Assembly: GCA_964036195.1 (NCBI GenBank)
Contig: OZ038454.1
Location: 3,038,001 to 3,102,000 of the forward strand
Length of the DNA: 64,000 nt
Source: Sphaerolaimus hirsutus
Taxonomy: Eukaryota > Nematoda > Chromadorea > Monhysterida > Sphaerolaimidae
Reading direction: 5' to 3'
Part shown: positions 1 through 9,196 of the stretch, piece by piece
Numbering within the stretch: position 1 is the first letter of the stretch
Layout of the letters: the number at the start of each line of letters is the position of its first letter
Program-made: the position numbers and the translations under genes
Notes under the pieces: model-generated
The model's input: the letters and a program-made list of their open reading frames with translations, nothing else
Told to the model about the DNA's origin: nothing
Database searches by the model: none

Positions 1-912
1 TGCTATGTAATAAATGTTTGAGGAAAACTTTTGATCAGTTGACTTTGCAAAAGTTTTGTGAATTCGAACTCTAACCGGGTCATTAATATCAAATTTGCGC
101 TTGGGTCTCTTCTCGATAGGTATATTCTTCAAGGATCCTTTTTCTAGTTTTGGCTGAAATCTCAATTTAAATATATCACGATCATTTAAGATATTCAACT
201 GAATAGGTGCTTTATACCCCAAATACTTTCGGGGGGTCCTATTTATAGCATCCACTATGTATTTCAAAGCAAAGTAATATCTCCTGTGCTTAGTAGTGGC
301 GTAAAATCTAGCTAATCTCAAACGTATTGTAGAAATTATTCGCTCAACTGGTGAGTTTTTTTGGTAGCTGGCTAATGGGGTCAAAGTAATCTTTTCTTTG
401 GACAAAAATTCTGTAAATTCTTTGCTTAAAAATTCTGCTGCATAATCACAAAATACCGTCTCCACGCTACCGCCTCTTGTTTCTACTTCACGCAAAATTT
501 CTTCAAATTTCTTCTTAATGTGTGTGGCCGACTTGGACTTGCATATTCTAAAATGGATCATATCCGAAAATGTGTCTACGGCTAATAGTACAGCTGTATT
601 ACCATAATTAGTTTTGGGTGGTCCTAAAAAGGCCAAATCTATACTTAAACAATCATACAAACCTGTACTAATTACGGGACGCGTACGTCTTTTTAATGTC
701 TTTGTCTGCTTGGTAAACACGTATCCTCTCTGTTTTTTCAACCATTCTAAAACTTGATCACGTTTTATGTTTTTGTCGTACTTGCGTGCTTCGTCGAAAA
801 GCACCTGGGTTCTGGCGAACAAACCCTGAGTTATTTTTTTTGCAGTTATTCTTCCTTTTCTATATTTTCCGTACCACAAATATTTCAATAATGCATCTGT
901 TTTTTTATTCAT
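1..912 (-). CDS. Retroviral-type (rve) DDE integrase, partial
   Basis: An open frame of 304 codons starts at the ATG at 912 and runs through base 1 without a stop, so the C-terminus lies outside the window. It reads as a Polinton integrase that would insert the linear element into host DNA. The catalytic triad is visible: Asp in IDLAFLGPP (about residue 91), Asp in CDYAAEF (about 150) and Glu in NSPVERII (about 184), with about 34 residues between the second Asp and the Glu as in the D,D35E core. The N-terminal 80 residues are basic, and the region after the core (RKYLGYKAPIQLN, then a run of basic residues) is the expected C-terminal DNA-binding part. The reading frame is unbroken and the gene is transcribed away from polB. 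A C-terminal chromodomain, common in this family, cannot be checked. Confidence 0.85.
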   Translation of the reverse strand, partial: MNKKTDALLKYLWYGKYRKGRITAKKITQGLFARTQVLFDEARKYDKNIKRDQVLEWLKKQRGYVFTKQTKTLKRRTRPVISTGLYDCLSIDLAFLGPPKTNYGNTAVLLAVDTFSDMIHFRICKSKSATHIKKKFEEILREVETRGGSVETVFCDYAAEFLSKEFTEFLSKEKITLTPLASYQKNSPVERIISTIRLRLARFYATTKHRRYYFALKYIVDAINRTPRKYLGYKAPIQLNILNDRDIFKLRFQPKLEKGSLKNIPIEKRPKRKFDINDPVRVRIHKTFAKSTDQKFSSNIYYIA

Positions 913-940
913 TTTAGCAGTTCCCCACACCCGGTATTAA

Positions 941-1930
941 TTACCAAGTATTCTGAAGCCAATAAAATTGTTGTTGTCGTTGCTGACGATTTCGGCTGCG
1001 ATTCTTTTTTTTACCCTTACCTAAAATATCTAGTAATTGTCGTTTGTGTGATGCTCGTGTGTGTTGGCGTAATTTGTTCATGTGATCCCAAAACTCGTCG
1101 AATCCTAATGGAGGTGTTAAGTTGGGGTAAAGTTTGGAACCTAGAGCTTTTAACGTAAATTTGGCAATATATCGAATGATATCTGAATAATTTGATTTTT
1201 CCACGGCCTTTCCTGCAGTTACGACTTGGTTTTGTTTGTCTACCCACACTCTACCCGTATATCTTCGGTGCAATTCTTTCATTTTATCCACCAACTCATC
1301 CGGATCATTATTTTTAAATTGAATAGTTGGGGTACCTTTCAGGGCTGGTGGTTTTTTCTCTTGTTGTGTTGATGAGGAAGGAAGAGGTTCGTCATTTTCT
1401 CCTGATGAGTCTTTGTCACCAAAATTCAACAGTCGTCTAGCTTGAGTCGGTTCTTCTACTTTCACTTGATGACGACGAGCGCTTTTTCGAGAGGATTTTT
1501 CAGCTGATGGTTGGGGTTCACTTTGTTGATAAAGTGGAAAAAAAGAAGGTGTCGAGTGTTTACCAGGTGATTCAGCTTGGAACTGGGGTGATTCGGGGGT
1601 ACCGTATACTGCTGGTGAGGGGGGTTGTGGCGGGGGGGATTGGCGTGGATGCGGATCATCATTATAGCCGCTCAGATTGATAGTTTGAGGTATTTTGGTT
1701 GGTGAGTTGTTTGCATTCGTTTCTTTAACACTATTCAATACTAAAGATAATTTATTTCTCGCTGCTAGTAGTAGATGATATTTTTGAGCGTCTGTTAATT
1801 TTTTGCTTTTGAGTATTTCTTCTATGAGTTTTTGAAATTGTTCTTTGCCTACTTGCTCATCCACAAACTTTTTTAATACATATTTAAAGTCATTCACATT
1901 TATGCTACTACCTCTATGTTGATTAGCCAT
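941..1930 (-). CDS. Polinton-associated protein with disordered Pro/Ser-rich middle and conserved C-terminal domain
   Basis: 329 residues, starting 1 bp after the stop of the upstream 120-residue gene. Residues 1-70 are helical and charged. About 75-200 is a low-complexity Pro/Ser/Gln/Glu linker with basic patches (RKSARRH). The C-terminal 110 residues contain a GK-V--SNYSDIIRYI element followed by PPLGFDEFW and a very basic tail (GKGKKKNRSRNRQQ). From memory, the order 'short strand - SN.xDII - P.G..xF' resembles a small conserved protein often encoded beside the ATPase in Polintons; function unknown, possibly virion-associated. The basic tail suggests nucleic-acid binding or nuclear localisation. 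A pyrimidine-rich ttcaag sits 5 bp before the ATG. Assignment beyond 'Polinton accessory/structural candidate' is inference. Confidence 0.55.
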   Translation of the reverse strand: MANQHRGSSINVNDFKYVLKKFVDEQVGKEQFQKLIEEILKSKKLTDAQKYHLLLAARNKLSLVLNSVKETNANNSPTKIPQTINLSGYNDDPHPRQSPPPQPPSPAVYGTPESPQFQAESPGKHSTPSFFPLYQQSEPQPSAEKSSRKSARRHQVKVEEPTQARRLLNFGDKDSSGENDEPLPSSSTQQEKKPPALKGTPTIQFKNNDPDELVDKMKELHRRYTGRVWVDKQNQVVTAGKAVEKSNYSDIIRYIAKFTLKALGSKLYPNLTPPLGFDEFWDHMNKLRQHTRASHKRQLLDILGKGKKKNRSRNRQQRQQQFYWLQNTW

Positions 1931-1931
1931 A

Positions 1932-2294
1932 CTACCTTGAAGAAAACAACTTGGAGGCTACTGACTTGGTTAATAACTTTATCAATGCGATGGATGCGTG
2001 CTTAACTAGTAATTTTCTCCCACTTTTGCCTGACTGACAATTTGACAATGCATTTATTATCGGTGAGAAATATTCTAGTGAACGATTAGTAGATGAGTTT
2101 AATATTTTCTTGATGTCGCTATTATAGCTGACATTGAATGCTATATCCAAAATTGAATAAATCACTGGTTTCTTGGCGGTACTTAAATAGGATCGGAGCT
2201 TTTTATCACTGTGCAGGGTTGCGGCTTGTTCCAATACACTCGCATATTTCTTCACTCTGGGTGTCATGTGCTTTTTGGTGCCAAAATTCTTCAT
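1932..2294 (-). CDS. Small basic core-like Polinton protein
   Basis: 120 residues, 2 bp from the ATPase gene on one side and 1 bp from the 329-residue gene on the other. The protein is Lys/Ser-rich with pI clearly basic. It shows the pattern 'KKYxxVLxxAA...LRSYLxxAKKPVIYSILDIAFNV', a middle SPIINAL segment and a C-terminal GRKLLVKHAS followed by a hydrophobic helix (ALIKLLTKSVASKL). This layout matches a small adenovirus-pX-like/core-like protein widespread next to Polinton capsid or ATPase genes (family knowledge from memory, not searched). Likely role: nucleic-acid condensation or virion core; not demonstrable here. Confidence 0.5.
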   Translation of the reverse strand: MKNFGTKKHMTPRVKKYASVLEQAATLHSDKKLRSYLSTAKKPVIYSILDIAFNVSYNSDIKKILNSSTNRSLEYFSPIINALSNCQSGKSGRKLLVKHASIALIKLLTKSVASKLFSSR

Positions 2295-2296
2295 AT

Positions 2297-3061
2297 TTAT
2301 TGATCACACACTGTTATAAAATTGGTTGCTTTGCTGGGGTCGTCACCGTAATTTGTTGACAAGTCATACACGACTTGGTCTTGGGAGTTTTCGTTGAAAA
2401 TGTTTGATCTCGCCTGAAAAATAGGGTTGGGTATATGTTGAAATGATACTAATAAATATCCGTAAGGTTGAGAAATTGCGTCACTATATGCAAGTAGGAA
2501 TTTTTTTTTCTGTTCACTTTTCCCGAACCAACTAGTAGCTAATGAATTTACAACCTGTTCTGTCGGGTATTTAAACAAAACGAGATAAGAGCAATTTCTC
2601 CTAATCACCTTAAGGCTGGGGCTGTAATAAGGATCGTGTACCTGTATTAATGTTATCAAATTCTTTGAATGACTAACAGAATTTGTAATTAGTCGACTGG
2701 TGTACCATTGTGGTAATAATAACTGCATATCATCATATACGACTATTTGGGCCAAATTAGTATCTTCCAGTGAAGCTAGAGAAGGAACTTTATTGCGTTC
2801 CAATATTTCCACCTTATCGGGGAATTCATTCTGCAATTGTTGATAAACAGGGTGATTATTCTGATTGCTTCCTGAGCAAATTAAAACTTTATCTGGTATT
2901 TGATCCAAATTAAACAACCCTCTTAATGCGTGTTGTATAAACTTCAATGTCCAAGAACTTTTGCCACATTTACTAGGACCGATTATCAAGTATGACTGAC
3001 CGTAATTTGCTAATCGGACATCCTGTTCAGTGAAGTACTTTTCGTTCGTCATTATCACCAC
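2297..3061 (-). CDS. FtsK/A32-like genome-packaging ATPase
   Basis: 254 residues. Walker A is GPSKCGKS at residues 28-35, Walker B is IVVYDD at 106-111, and a sensor-like strand TLIQVHDPYY lies at about 137-146. These are followed by the RRNCSYLVLFKYP segment (154-166) typical of Polinton and adenovirus-like packaging ATPases. The protein would use ATP hydrolysis to pump element DNA into a capsid. The ORF overlaps the 3' end of polB by 35 bp and is followed after 2 bp by the core-like gene, so these genes form a compact leftward block. Start choice: M1 at 3061; M4 at 3052 is equally possible. Length is normal for the family and all motifs are intact. Confidence 0.85.
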   Translation of the reverse strand: MVIMTNEKYFTEQDVRLANYGQSYLIIGPSKCGKSSWTLKFIQHALRGLFNLDQIPDKVLICSGSNQNNHPVYQQLQNEFPDKVEILERNKVPSLASLEDTNLAQIVVYDDMQLLLPQWYTSRLITNSVSHSKNLITLIQVHDPYYSPSLKVIRRNCSYLVLFKYPTEQVVNSLATSWFGKSEQKKKFLLAYSDAISQPYGYLLVSFQHIPNPIFQARSNIFNENSQDQVVYDLSTNYGDDPSKATNFITVCDQ

Positions 3062-6000
3062 CAGCAGTGCGTTGGTGCGGTCTTTGCCCCAAATATCCCC
3101 AGGGGATGGACCAAGGTTGGTCGTTAAACCAGTAATGATATCTTTTTTTAAGTTGAAAATGAACGCGTTTAATGACCTTGTCGGTTGTAATAGATAAAAG
3201 GTTTGGTGTGTGTCTGAACTGGAGATTCTCAGTACTTATATAATGTGGTGAAAAAATTTGTGGAGAGAAATAAGATACCAATTGTTTCTTCAACTCATTA
3301 CTTTGTAAAGAATGTTGATTTTCATTCGTCATGCGAACTCCTTTAGCTTTCAGCGTAGTATACACATTCCTGGGATCACATTTTTTCCTGTACGTGAGTG
3401 AATAAAATTTATTAGCGATGCCGATAAATTCACTTATAAATTCACCATCTGGGACATCGCTACCTAAACCACCTAATATACCTGGGTTGAGTTCTGGGTG
3501 GAACTGGCCTTCTTTAGTCCCGGTAGCGTAATAGCAACTATCCGTATCAGAATACAATAATTGTGTGTATTGGAATTGTTCTAAAAGCCTTTGTAATATA
3601 GATCTAGCATAGCTAGTAATATAAAGTGCCAAAATGATACAAGAATTTGTGGAATTCACAACGTACTCATTAGCGGTTTTCATTTTTACTCGGGCGATAT
3701 TTTTATCCATGATAAAAATTTCGTCTACATCATTCATTGGTGAAAAAACAGTAGTCATGAACTTGGCTGGATCCTTTATGAACACATATTTTGACTTTTG
3801 GCTATTTAGCCCCAATTGACCGTATGAGCTGTTGAGCAATAATTTGCAGACTCTAGTCTTGGCTGGGTTTTCTTGAAATTTATCTGGGTCTAACTTGCAC
3901 TTTTCTACTTGGTAAAACTTTTCGCAAAATGCCAACTTCTCTTGTTCATTGCTAAAGTTGTGTTTAGAGGACAAAACTTTTAGAGCAAAAATTTTGTCGA
4001 TGAATGTGCTAAAGACACCTTCTGTTGGTGATTCTGGTGACCACACGGATACGTGGTCATATATTAGTGCTTCATAAGCGCAAATGATGGTATATTTCCT
4101 CTCTAAAGCCATGTTTAGGCAGTTAACTGACCAAGTACCAGACATTTTTCTCTGTTTTTTTGAACAATTACACACGTAGGATCCGTCTGGTGGAGGTAAC
4201 TTTGCTTTACCCGATGCATACTTTTTTGCGCAAGTGTAGCACAAAGCGTAAACTGAAAATTGATCTATTTTCATGGGTAGACATGGAAGGAGTAAATCTT
4301 GGGGTGGTAATATGTCAACCTGCAAGACACCTGCCGTAAACGGTAACAATTTACCAGAATAATTAGTTAAAAATTCTAATTGTTCTTGAGATAGTACCCT
4401 GGGTGCCTTGATAGGCATGGGGAACTTTTTCATAGTCGCTGGATATTGACTACATATATCCACGGCATTAATAGTTCGATTTGGGTCAAAGTCTAATGGT
4501 AAATTTTCTTCGAAAAGGTTCCCGTTTGGGTTAGTACTAAAAAAACACTTGAATAGTTCTGTCCTGCCTCCGAAATAAGCTGATCTCATATCCAGTGGCT
4601 CCCTAACTTTTGAAGAATTAAATATCTTACTAAATATTAAACTTTCCCTCCTCAGTCTATGAACATCACATTCCCACCAAACTTCTACGCGTACACCCAA
4701 TTGCTTTTGAATCATGTCAATTCGTTTCATAGTATTTTCATAATTTTCCTTGTGTGACAGGTGAGATTGCCTCATTTTTGTGTGTCTTGATGGGAAACAT
4801 TGTTTGCAAGAGTGTACTGCGCACCCGAACAGTTCGCGAAAAAAATCAATTTTTGTTTTATTTTCGTCTTTATACACCACACAATCAATCTTAAACTTTC
4901 TGTATGAATTTGCATCTTGGTCAAAACAGGACACTACCTTTTCACCTTCTTGTGATCTAGAATATTGAATATACTTGTTGTCGAAATACTTGGCCAAAGC
5001 GACTATACTTTTCAAACCCCATTTGCTCTGATTGTCACCAGTGTTAAAACTGTTGCGAGGTGGTGTGTGTACTATAAGTGATGTGTCCACATGTTGACTT
5101 TTCCATATAAAGTTGGCCAGACTACTGAGACTTTTTGAATTGAGGTGTGGTATTATATTAAAAGTATAATAAATCTCTTTTGAAAATTTGATAAAAGCCT
5201 CTTCTAAAACCATGGTGTCTGATTTGATGTACTCGTAACATTCTTTCTTGATATCAAATTCCATATGCTTATTCTTTTCGTACCATTCCATAAATAATTT
5301 TCTCTCGTCACTTTTCATGCTTTCAACATCGTAAAAGTCTGGTGAAGGTAATACTTCATATGTGGCATGCAAATTGTGTTCCGTCACAATTTGGTGCGGA
5401 AAATTACCTTTGCGAACTGAGCAATTGAAAGCTTTCCCGACCTGTGCTAAACTCATGGGGAAATATTTTAATGAACACATGAAACTGATTTGGTTGTTTA
5501 GGCGCATATAAAAAATGCGTCTAGCATTTGAAAGCAACAATTTTGGAATTTGCCCATTTTTAATAAAAATGGATAATATTTCACATAAATCAAAACTCAA
5601 ATTGTGGGCGACTACTGTTAAGTTAACGTGTCTCTTGTAATCCATTAAAAAATAGTAAAACTCTGATATAGCATTTAAACCGTAAAAAAATCTAGTGCAT
5701 GACAAACACGGGTCACATGCCCGTTCTTGTAAAAAACATTCATTGCACCTTTTTAAGCAATACACCGCATAAGTCGAATGTACTTTACGAAATACTTTTT
5801 CTTTGTCTGATGGAGCTTCTTCCCCCCATTGTTTTTGTTTTGTTTCTACAACAGGTTTTTGAAACGTTTCAGTGTCGTAGAAAATTAATTGAAATTTTCT
5901 ACCGGGGAACTTGTGCTCATATGGAATAGGTCTCTGAAAAAAACATTCAAACTGGTGAGTCCTGAATGTCTTTTTCATTGAAACGTTGGTTCCGCAATAA

Positions 6001-7595
6001 CTACATTTGGTAAAACCGCAGTTATCGTGATTTTGACCCAAAGTTACTTTTTTGTTGCACTTGCCACAAAAATGCACGCACTGACACACAGTTAATGGTT
6101 CGCAAGATGAAGGTGGGCTCAGACTCTGTATGTCACTTGTGTTCAAACAACTGTCACTATCTGAATCGTCTGTGTCTCCATACACTTTAGTAATGGTGAC
6201 GTTAGATTTGTGTGGAAATACATTTACCAAGTGGTTTTCATAACACTTATTACTATAAAATGACCTATTGCACTTTGAACAAACTATAGTTTTTGCGCCT
6301 TTGTCTATAGGGCAAATTTCCGAAGCGTAACACATGGAACAAGTTGATTTCGAACATTTGCATGGAGTATCCTTGTTGAAAATGATTTTATTGCAACAAT
6401 CTGTGACTCTGTAGCAATTAGCTAATGTACTTATTGATTTAATCAATACCACATGTTGTTCCCTTTCGTCATACAATAAATCGATACATGCATTTTTCTT
6501 GCCGGTGAAACTTTGAAATATCAATTCCACCCCACCTTCCCTAATAGACCAAACCCTGCAACTGTATTTTACGTGTTTGTATACTGGTGGAAATTTGTTG
6601 AGCGCCTTCAAAAGTATATTTATATTGCCATACAAATCTTTGCACTGCATATCATACTTAAAACATGACCTGGCGAATTCTACAAATTTGGTTACATCTT
6701 TCTCTAGTAGTTTGAAATGACCCATTCTATTTTTCCTTTTGTACCTCTTGAATAAATTACGTTTTTTACTTATGGTTGCCAAGATACTTTGACGCCCCAT
6801 AAACAAACAAATGGGTAAGCATTGATCAGGTAGAGATGACAAGTTTGGTGGGTTGTATAGAGCTTTCTTGTGATAAGTTATTCTACTCTGAACATCTGGT
6901 AAAAACTTTGTAAACGAATCAAATCCTTTTGCTACAATATCTTTACGTTCCACAGTCGTAATATTCACTGAAAAACCATTCAGTAAGTTGTCTTCTTCTA
7001 TCCCCGCGGATTGAAAAATCATTTCAACTCTATTTAAAATAGAAGCTATTGATACATTCTGCAGGTGAGTAATTTTTGATAGTATGTAACCCCTATCAAA
7101 ACTCTTTGACATAACTTTTATTCCAACGAAAATTCTTTTTTTCTCTTCAACTTGCTTGTCTGAAAAATAATCGACATAAACTTTTTCAATGCATTTGGCT
7201 AAAATATATTCCAAAAAAGTTATAGGGTCACTAACTTTATCTTCTAAATTTGGGACAAATTTTACGTCATACACGTAATAATTAGTATAAAACTTACCAT
7301 TTTTTTCTAACCACGGTTCTTCAATCTTAAACAACTCCTTCCACTTGGGTTCAGTATTGTCGATTTCTCTAATATTGTCCTTGATGAATTCATAATGTTT
7401 ATTCAGACTGACGTCATCAGCTTCTTCGTATTGAATTTTACCTTCATCTATTTTGTCATCTGATGATGAAAACTCTGTAGGGGGTTGTTGGTCTTCAGGG
7501 GGTGGGCTGTCTACCAACTCGTAGGTTCGTTGTTCATCAGTCATGTCGGTTGGTCGGTTGGTCGGTCGGTCGTCCTTGTTGCTGCGCCGCGTCAT
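3027..7595 (-). CDS. POLB: Protein-primed family B DNA polymerase
   Basis: 1522 residues, uninterrupted. Residues 400-555 hold clusters of CxxC/CxxxC zinc-binding-like pairs. The 3'-5' exonuclease motifs are ExoI FYDTETF (572-578), ExoII AHNLSFD (663-669) and ExoIII YIKSD (789-793). An insert at about 922-980 (GCAVHSCKQCF...WWECDVHRL) matches the restriction-endonuclease-like domain seen in Polinton polymerases. Palm motifs are A DICSQYP (1046-1052), B KLLLNSSYG (1251-1259) and C YSDTDS (1348-1353); KAKGV follows at 1416-1420. This is a complete replicative polymerase of Polinton type that would replicate the linear element with a protein primer. M18 (7544) is an alternative start; the region between the two starts has a short ggtcggttggtcggtcg repeat. 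A TATA-like element lies just upstream on this strand. Confidence 0.93.
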   Translation of the reverse strand: MTRRSNKDDRPTNRPTDMTDEQRTYELVDSPPPEDQQPPTEFSSSDDKIDEGKIQYEEADDVSLNKHYEFIKDNIREIDNTEPKWKELFKIEEPWLEKNGKFYTNYYVYDVKFVPNLEDKVSDPITFLEYILAKCIEKVYVDYFSDKQVEEKKRIFVGIKVMSKSFDRGYILSKITHLQNVSIASILNRVEMIFQSAGIEEDNLLNGFSVNITTVERKDIVAKGFDSFTKFLPDVQSRITYHKKALYNPPNLSSLPDQCLPICLFMGRQSILATISKKRNLFKRYKRKNRMGHFKLLEKDVTKFVEFARSCFKYDMQCKDLYGNINILLKALNKFPPVYKHVKYSCRVWSIREGGVELIFQSFTGKKNACIDLLYDEREQHVVLIKSISTLANCYRVTDCCNKIIFNKDTPCKCSKSTCSMCYASEICPIDKGAKTIVCSKCNRSFYSNKCYENHLVNVFPHKSNVTITKVYGDTDDSDSDSCLNTSDIQSLSPPSSCEPLTVCQCVHFCGKCNKKVTLGQNHDNCGFTKCSYCGTNVSMKKTFRTHQFECFFQRPIPYEHKFPGRKFQLIFYDTETFQKPVVETKQKQWGEEAPSDKEKVFRKVHSTYAVYCLKRCNECFLQERACDPCLSCTRFFYGLNAISEFYYFLMDYKRHVNLTVVAHNLSFDLCEILSIFIKNGQIPKLLLSNARRIFYMRLNNQISFMCSLKYFPMSLAQVGKAFNCSVRKGNFPHQIVTEHNLHATYEVLPSPDFYDVESMKSDERKLFMEWYEKNKHMEFDIKKECYEYIKSDTMVLEEAFIKFSKEIYYTFNIIPHLNSKSLSSLANFIWKSQHVDTSLIVHTPPRNSFNTGDNQSKWGLKSIVALAKYFDNKYIQYSRSQEGEKVVSCFDQDANSYRKFKIDCVVYKDENKTKIDFFRELFGCAVHSCKQCFPSRHTKMRQSHLSHKENYENTMKRIDMIQKQLGVRVEVWWECDVHRLRRESLIFSKIFNSSKVREPLDMRSAYFGGRTELFKCFFSTNPNGNLFEENLPLDFDPNRTINAVDICSQYPATMKKFPMPIKAPRVLSQEQLEFLTNYSGKLLPFTAGVLQVDILPPQDLLLPCLPMKIDQFSVYALCYTCAKKYASGKAKLPPPDGSYVCNCSKKQRKMSGTWSVNCLNMALERKYTIICAYEALIYDHVSVWSPESPTEGVFSTFIDKIFALKVLSSKHNFSNEQEKLAFCEKFYQVEKCKLDPDKFQENPAKTRVCKLLLNSSYGQLGLNSQKSKYVFIKDPAKFMTTVFSPMNDVDEIFIMDKNIARVKMKTANEYVVNSTNSCIILALYITSYARSILQRLLEQFQYTQLLYSDTDSCYYATGTKEGQFHPELNPGILGGLGSDVPDGEFISEFIGIANKFYSLTYRKKCDPRNVYTTLKAKGVRMTNENQHSLQSNELKKQLVSYFSPQIFSPHYISTENLQFRHTPNLLSITTDKVIKRVHFQLKKRYHYWFNDQPWSIPWGYLGQRPHQRTAGGDNDERKVLH

Positions 7596-7643
7596 CCGTC
7601 GTCGTCCGTCGTCAAATGGAGACTATTGGGCGATTCCCAACCC

Positions 7644-7651
7644 ATTTTATA
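7644..7651 (-). promoter_or_regulatory. TATA-like box for the leftward (polB) arm
   Basis: Read on the minus strand this is TATAAAAT, about 50 bp upstream of the first polB ATG (7595). Position and orientation fit a leftward promoter; further TATAAAAT copies at about 7668-7710 could also serve. Confidence 0.45.
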
Positions 7652-7770
7652 ATGCTGCCGTAGAGTCATAAAATTTTATTATGGTGAATCATGGCGCATA
7701 TAAAATTTTAGTGGACATAAAATTTATTGACAATAACTTTTATAACTTTACATGGGATTGTAGAGAGCGG

Positions 7771-7779
7771 TATAAAAGA
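7771..7779 (+). promoter_or_regulatory. TATA box for the rightward arm
   Basis: TATAAAAGA lies in the 346-bp spacer between the divergent polB gene and the first rightward ORF. A start about 30 bp downstream would give a leader of roughly 170 nt before the first ATG at 7974. The spacer (7596-7973) has no other gene and is AT-rich. Confidence 0.55.
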
Positions 7780-7903
7780 GTGGGTGACTTGCTTTTCCTT
7801 TCATATTTTGAAAAATAAAAGCATTCGAAGCCTAAATCAAACCCGTTAGCTGGTCAATAGTGAAAGGATACATCTACCAAAGCAATTCAAAAGAGTATAT
7901 AAG

Positions 7904-7973
7904 GTTAGATATTTTGTCATAAGAAAGTTGTTAACTTTGATTGGTTGATGTGATTTGGGTAAATTATTTACAG
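7904..7973 (+). other. Candidate 70-nt leader intron
   Basis: The donor-like AAG/GTTAGA at 7901-7909 and acceptor TTATTTACAG ending at 7973 bracket 70 nt, a normal minimal intron length in many invertebrates. It contains a branch-like gttaact about 40 nt before the end. The acceptor abuts the ATG at 7974. It would give all rightward ORFs a common leader exon (see findings). The donor is not a strong consensus. Confidence 0.4.
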
Positions 7974-8480
7974 ATGGGCAGACTTAAAGATATAGAAGTG
8001 GAACTTCTTACGCTGAGTGAAGATGTCTTTGTGCACAGTCAAATCAGTAGCACTGAGTATCAGAATCTTTTCAAAAATGGTAAAGTGCGTAGAGAAAAAC
8101 GGAAACTGAAAAACATACCTGATTCTATATCAGCATGTAGACTAGCCTCTAAAATACGAGATGCCTGTCAAATATTGCCCAATTCAATCAAATTGGACAT
8201 GTTATTAAGAACGCATGTTAGACGACTCAAGTTGTCTAAAATATTAAACGTATGTAAATACAAAGACAGGGAGATTAAAATAAAAGTATTGTTCCACATA
8301 GAAAAAAGAAATGAAAATAATAACACTAGAATGGCATTCATTTCTTTCTGGCTAAAAGACTTGAACTTTTATCTCAACTTGAGAAACCCTCTTTTTGTAT
8401 TCACCTGGTTAGATGACGAATACGACTACATGTCGGATGGTGGAATTACCGATTCGTCTGACAGCATTGATACTTCATAA
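7974..8480 (+). CDS. Rightward-arm ORF 1, unknown function
   Basis: 168 residues starting MGRLKDIEVE. Not recognised. The N-terminal half is charged with a basic stretch (VRREKRKLKN). The middle is predicted alpha-helical with Arg/Lys-rich LLRTHVRRLKLSK. The C-terminus carries strand-like segments (FISFWLKDLNFYLNL, FVFTWLDDEYDYM) and an acidic Ser/Asp tail. The ATG sits directly after TTTACAG. An in-frame TTG 33 bp upstream would extend the frame but is inside the candidate intron. The stop is 11 bp before ORF 2. Probably an element-specific accessory protein; no motif supports a specific role. Confidence 0.6.
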   Translation: MGRLKDIEVELLTLSEDVFVHSQISSTEYQNLFKNGKVRREKRKLKNIPDSISACRLASKIRDACQILPNSIKLDMLLRTHVRRLKLSKILNVCKYKDREIKIKVLFHIEKRNENNNTRMAFISFWLKDLNFYLNLRNPLFVFTWLDDEYDYMSDGGITDSSDSIDTS

Positions 8481-8491
8481 CGCTCTCAGAT

Positions 8492-8815
8492 ATGGGTCAG
8501 ACAATACAGAGAATAAGTAACGAAAAAGAGTTGAGAGAAGGGATAAGCAAAAAGATTTTGAAAGAAAAAAAGAGTTTTTATGCCGTGTCAGTGCTGTTCT
8601 TCCCTAGGGGGATTGATAAGTACGCAATAAATATTGAACGTTTATCCCCTTCCAAAGCGGCTGACAATACATTAGATAAAATTTTTTGTACTGAGCATGA
8701 TGCACTCAATTATATAAGATTGCATGATAGTGGTGACATTTGTGATTCCCTGCATAAATATTACGTCACTTTCAAATTTCAACTTGATGAAGTGAATGTT
8801 ACACCCGCAATATGA
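8492..8815 (+). CDS. Rightward-arm ORF 2, member of a paralogous family
   Basis: 107 residues, not recognised. It shares with ORFs 3-5 an N-terminal pattern: a charged helix (LREGISKKILKE), a strand, then DKYAINIERL, which resembles FDKYALTHEEF in ORF 4. A later CTEHDALNYI segment resembles NTKSAAINFA in ORF 3, and it ends in a YYVTFKFQL strand. The ATG follows CTCTCAGAT, so a 3'-splice-like AG lies 2 bp upstream. The last 20 bp overlap only with an alternative upstream start of ORF 3. Confidence 0.6.
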   Translation: MGQTIQRISNEKELREGISKKILKEKKSFYAVSVLFFPRGIDKYAINIERLSPSKAADNTLDKIFCTEHDALNYIRLHDSGDICDSLHKYYVTFKFQLDEVNVTPAI

Positions 8816-8834
8816 TGCACTATTTTTCATAGGT

Positions 8835-9185
8835 ATGGCCACTAATGGGAAAACCTTGCGAGAATTGAAAAGATATGTGAAATCTCATCATGAAAACGAT
8901 GGTCGCTACGAGGGAATGTTGATTGCTATAGATTGGGATGATTTTAAAGAAAAGAGTTTAAGCGAAAGAAATGCTATATTTGAAAAATACTTGAAAGAAA
9001 AAACATTAAAGTTCAATACTAAATCGGCTGCCATCAATTTCGCATGTAGAAGATTAGCAGATAATACCGTAGGGAATGGTGGCAATGCGTATTTATTGCT
9101 AACAAAGTTTGCACTTAAGCACATAGAAATTATAAATATAAAAGATTGCGAAGAATACTCCTATATGGTTGAGGAAAATCTTTAA
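8835..9185 (+). CDS. Rightward-arm ORF 3, member of a paralogous family
   Basis: 116 residues from the ATG at 8835 (MATNGKTLREL). An in-frame ATG at 8796 would add 13 residues and overlap ORF 2; the downstream start is preferred because ctatttttcatag, a pyrimidine-rich acceptor-like tract, ends 2 bp before it. The body has LREL-, a strand (GMLIAIDW), an acidic/basic helix and AAINFACRRLADN, then YLLLTKFALKHIEI, parallel to ORF 2. Function unknown. Confidence 0.55.
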   Translation: MATNGKTLRELKRYVKSHHENDGRYEGMLIAIDWDDFKEKSLSERNAIFEKYLKEKTLKFNTKSAAINFACRRLADNTVGNGGNAYLLLTKFALKHIEIINIKDCEEYSYMVEENL

Positions 9186-9196
9186 CAACATTTCAG

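Noticed and set aside
7941..7973. N-terminal extension of right-arm ORF 1 from a TTG
   Set aside because: No ATG, and the stretch is the end of the candidate intron; the ATG at 7974 directly follows TTTACAG.
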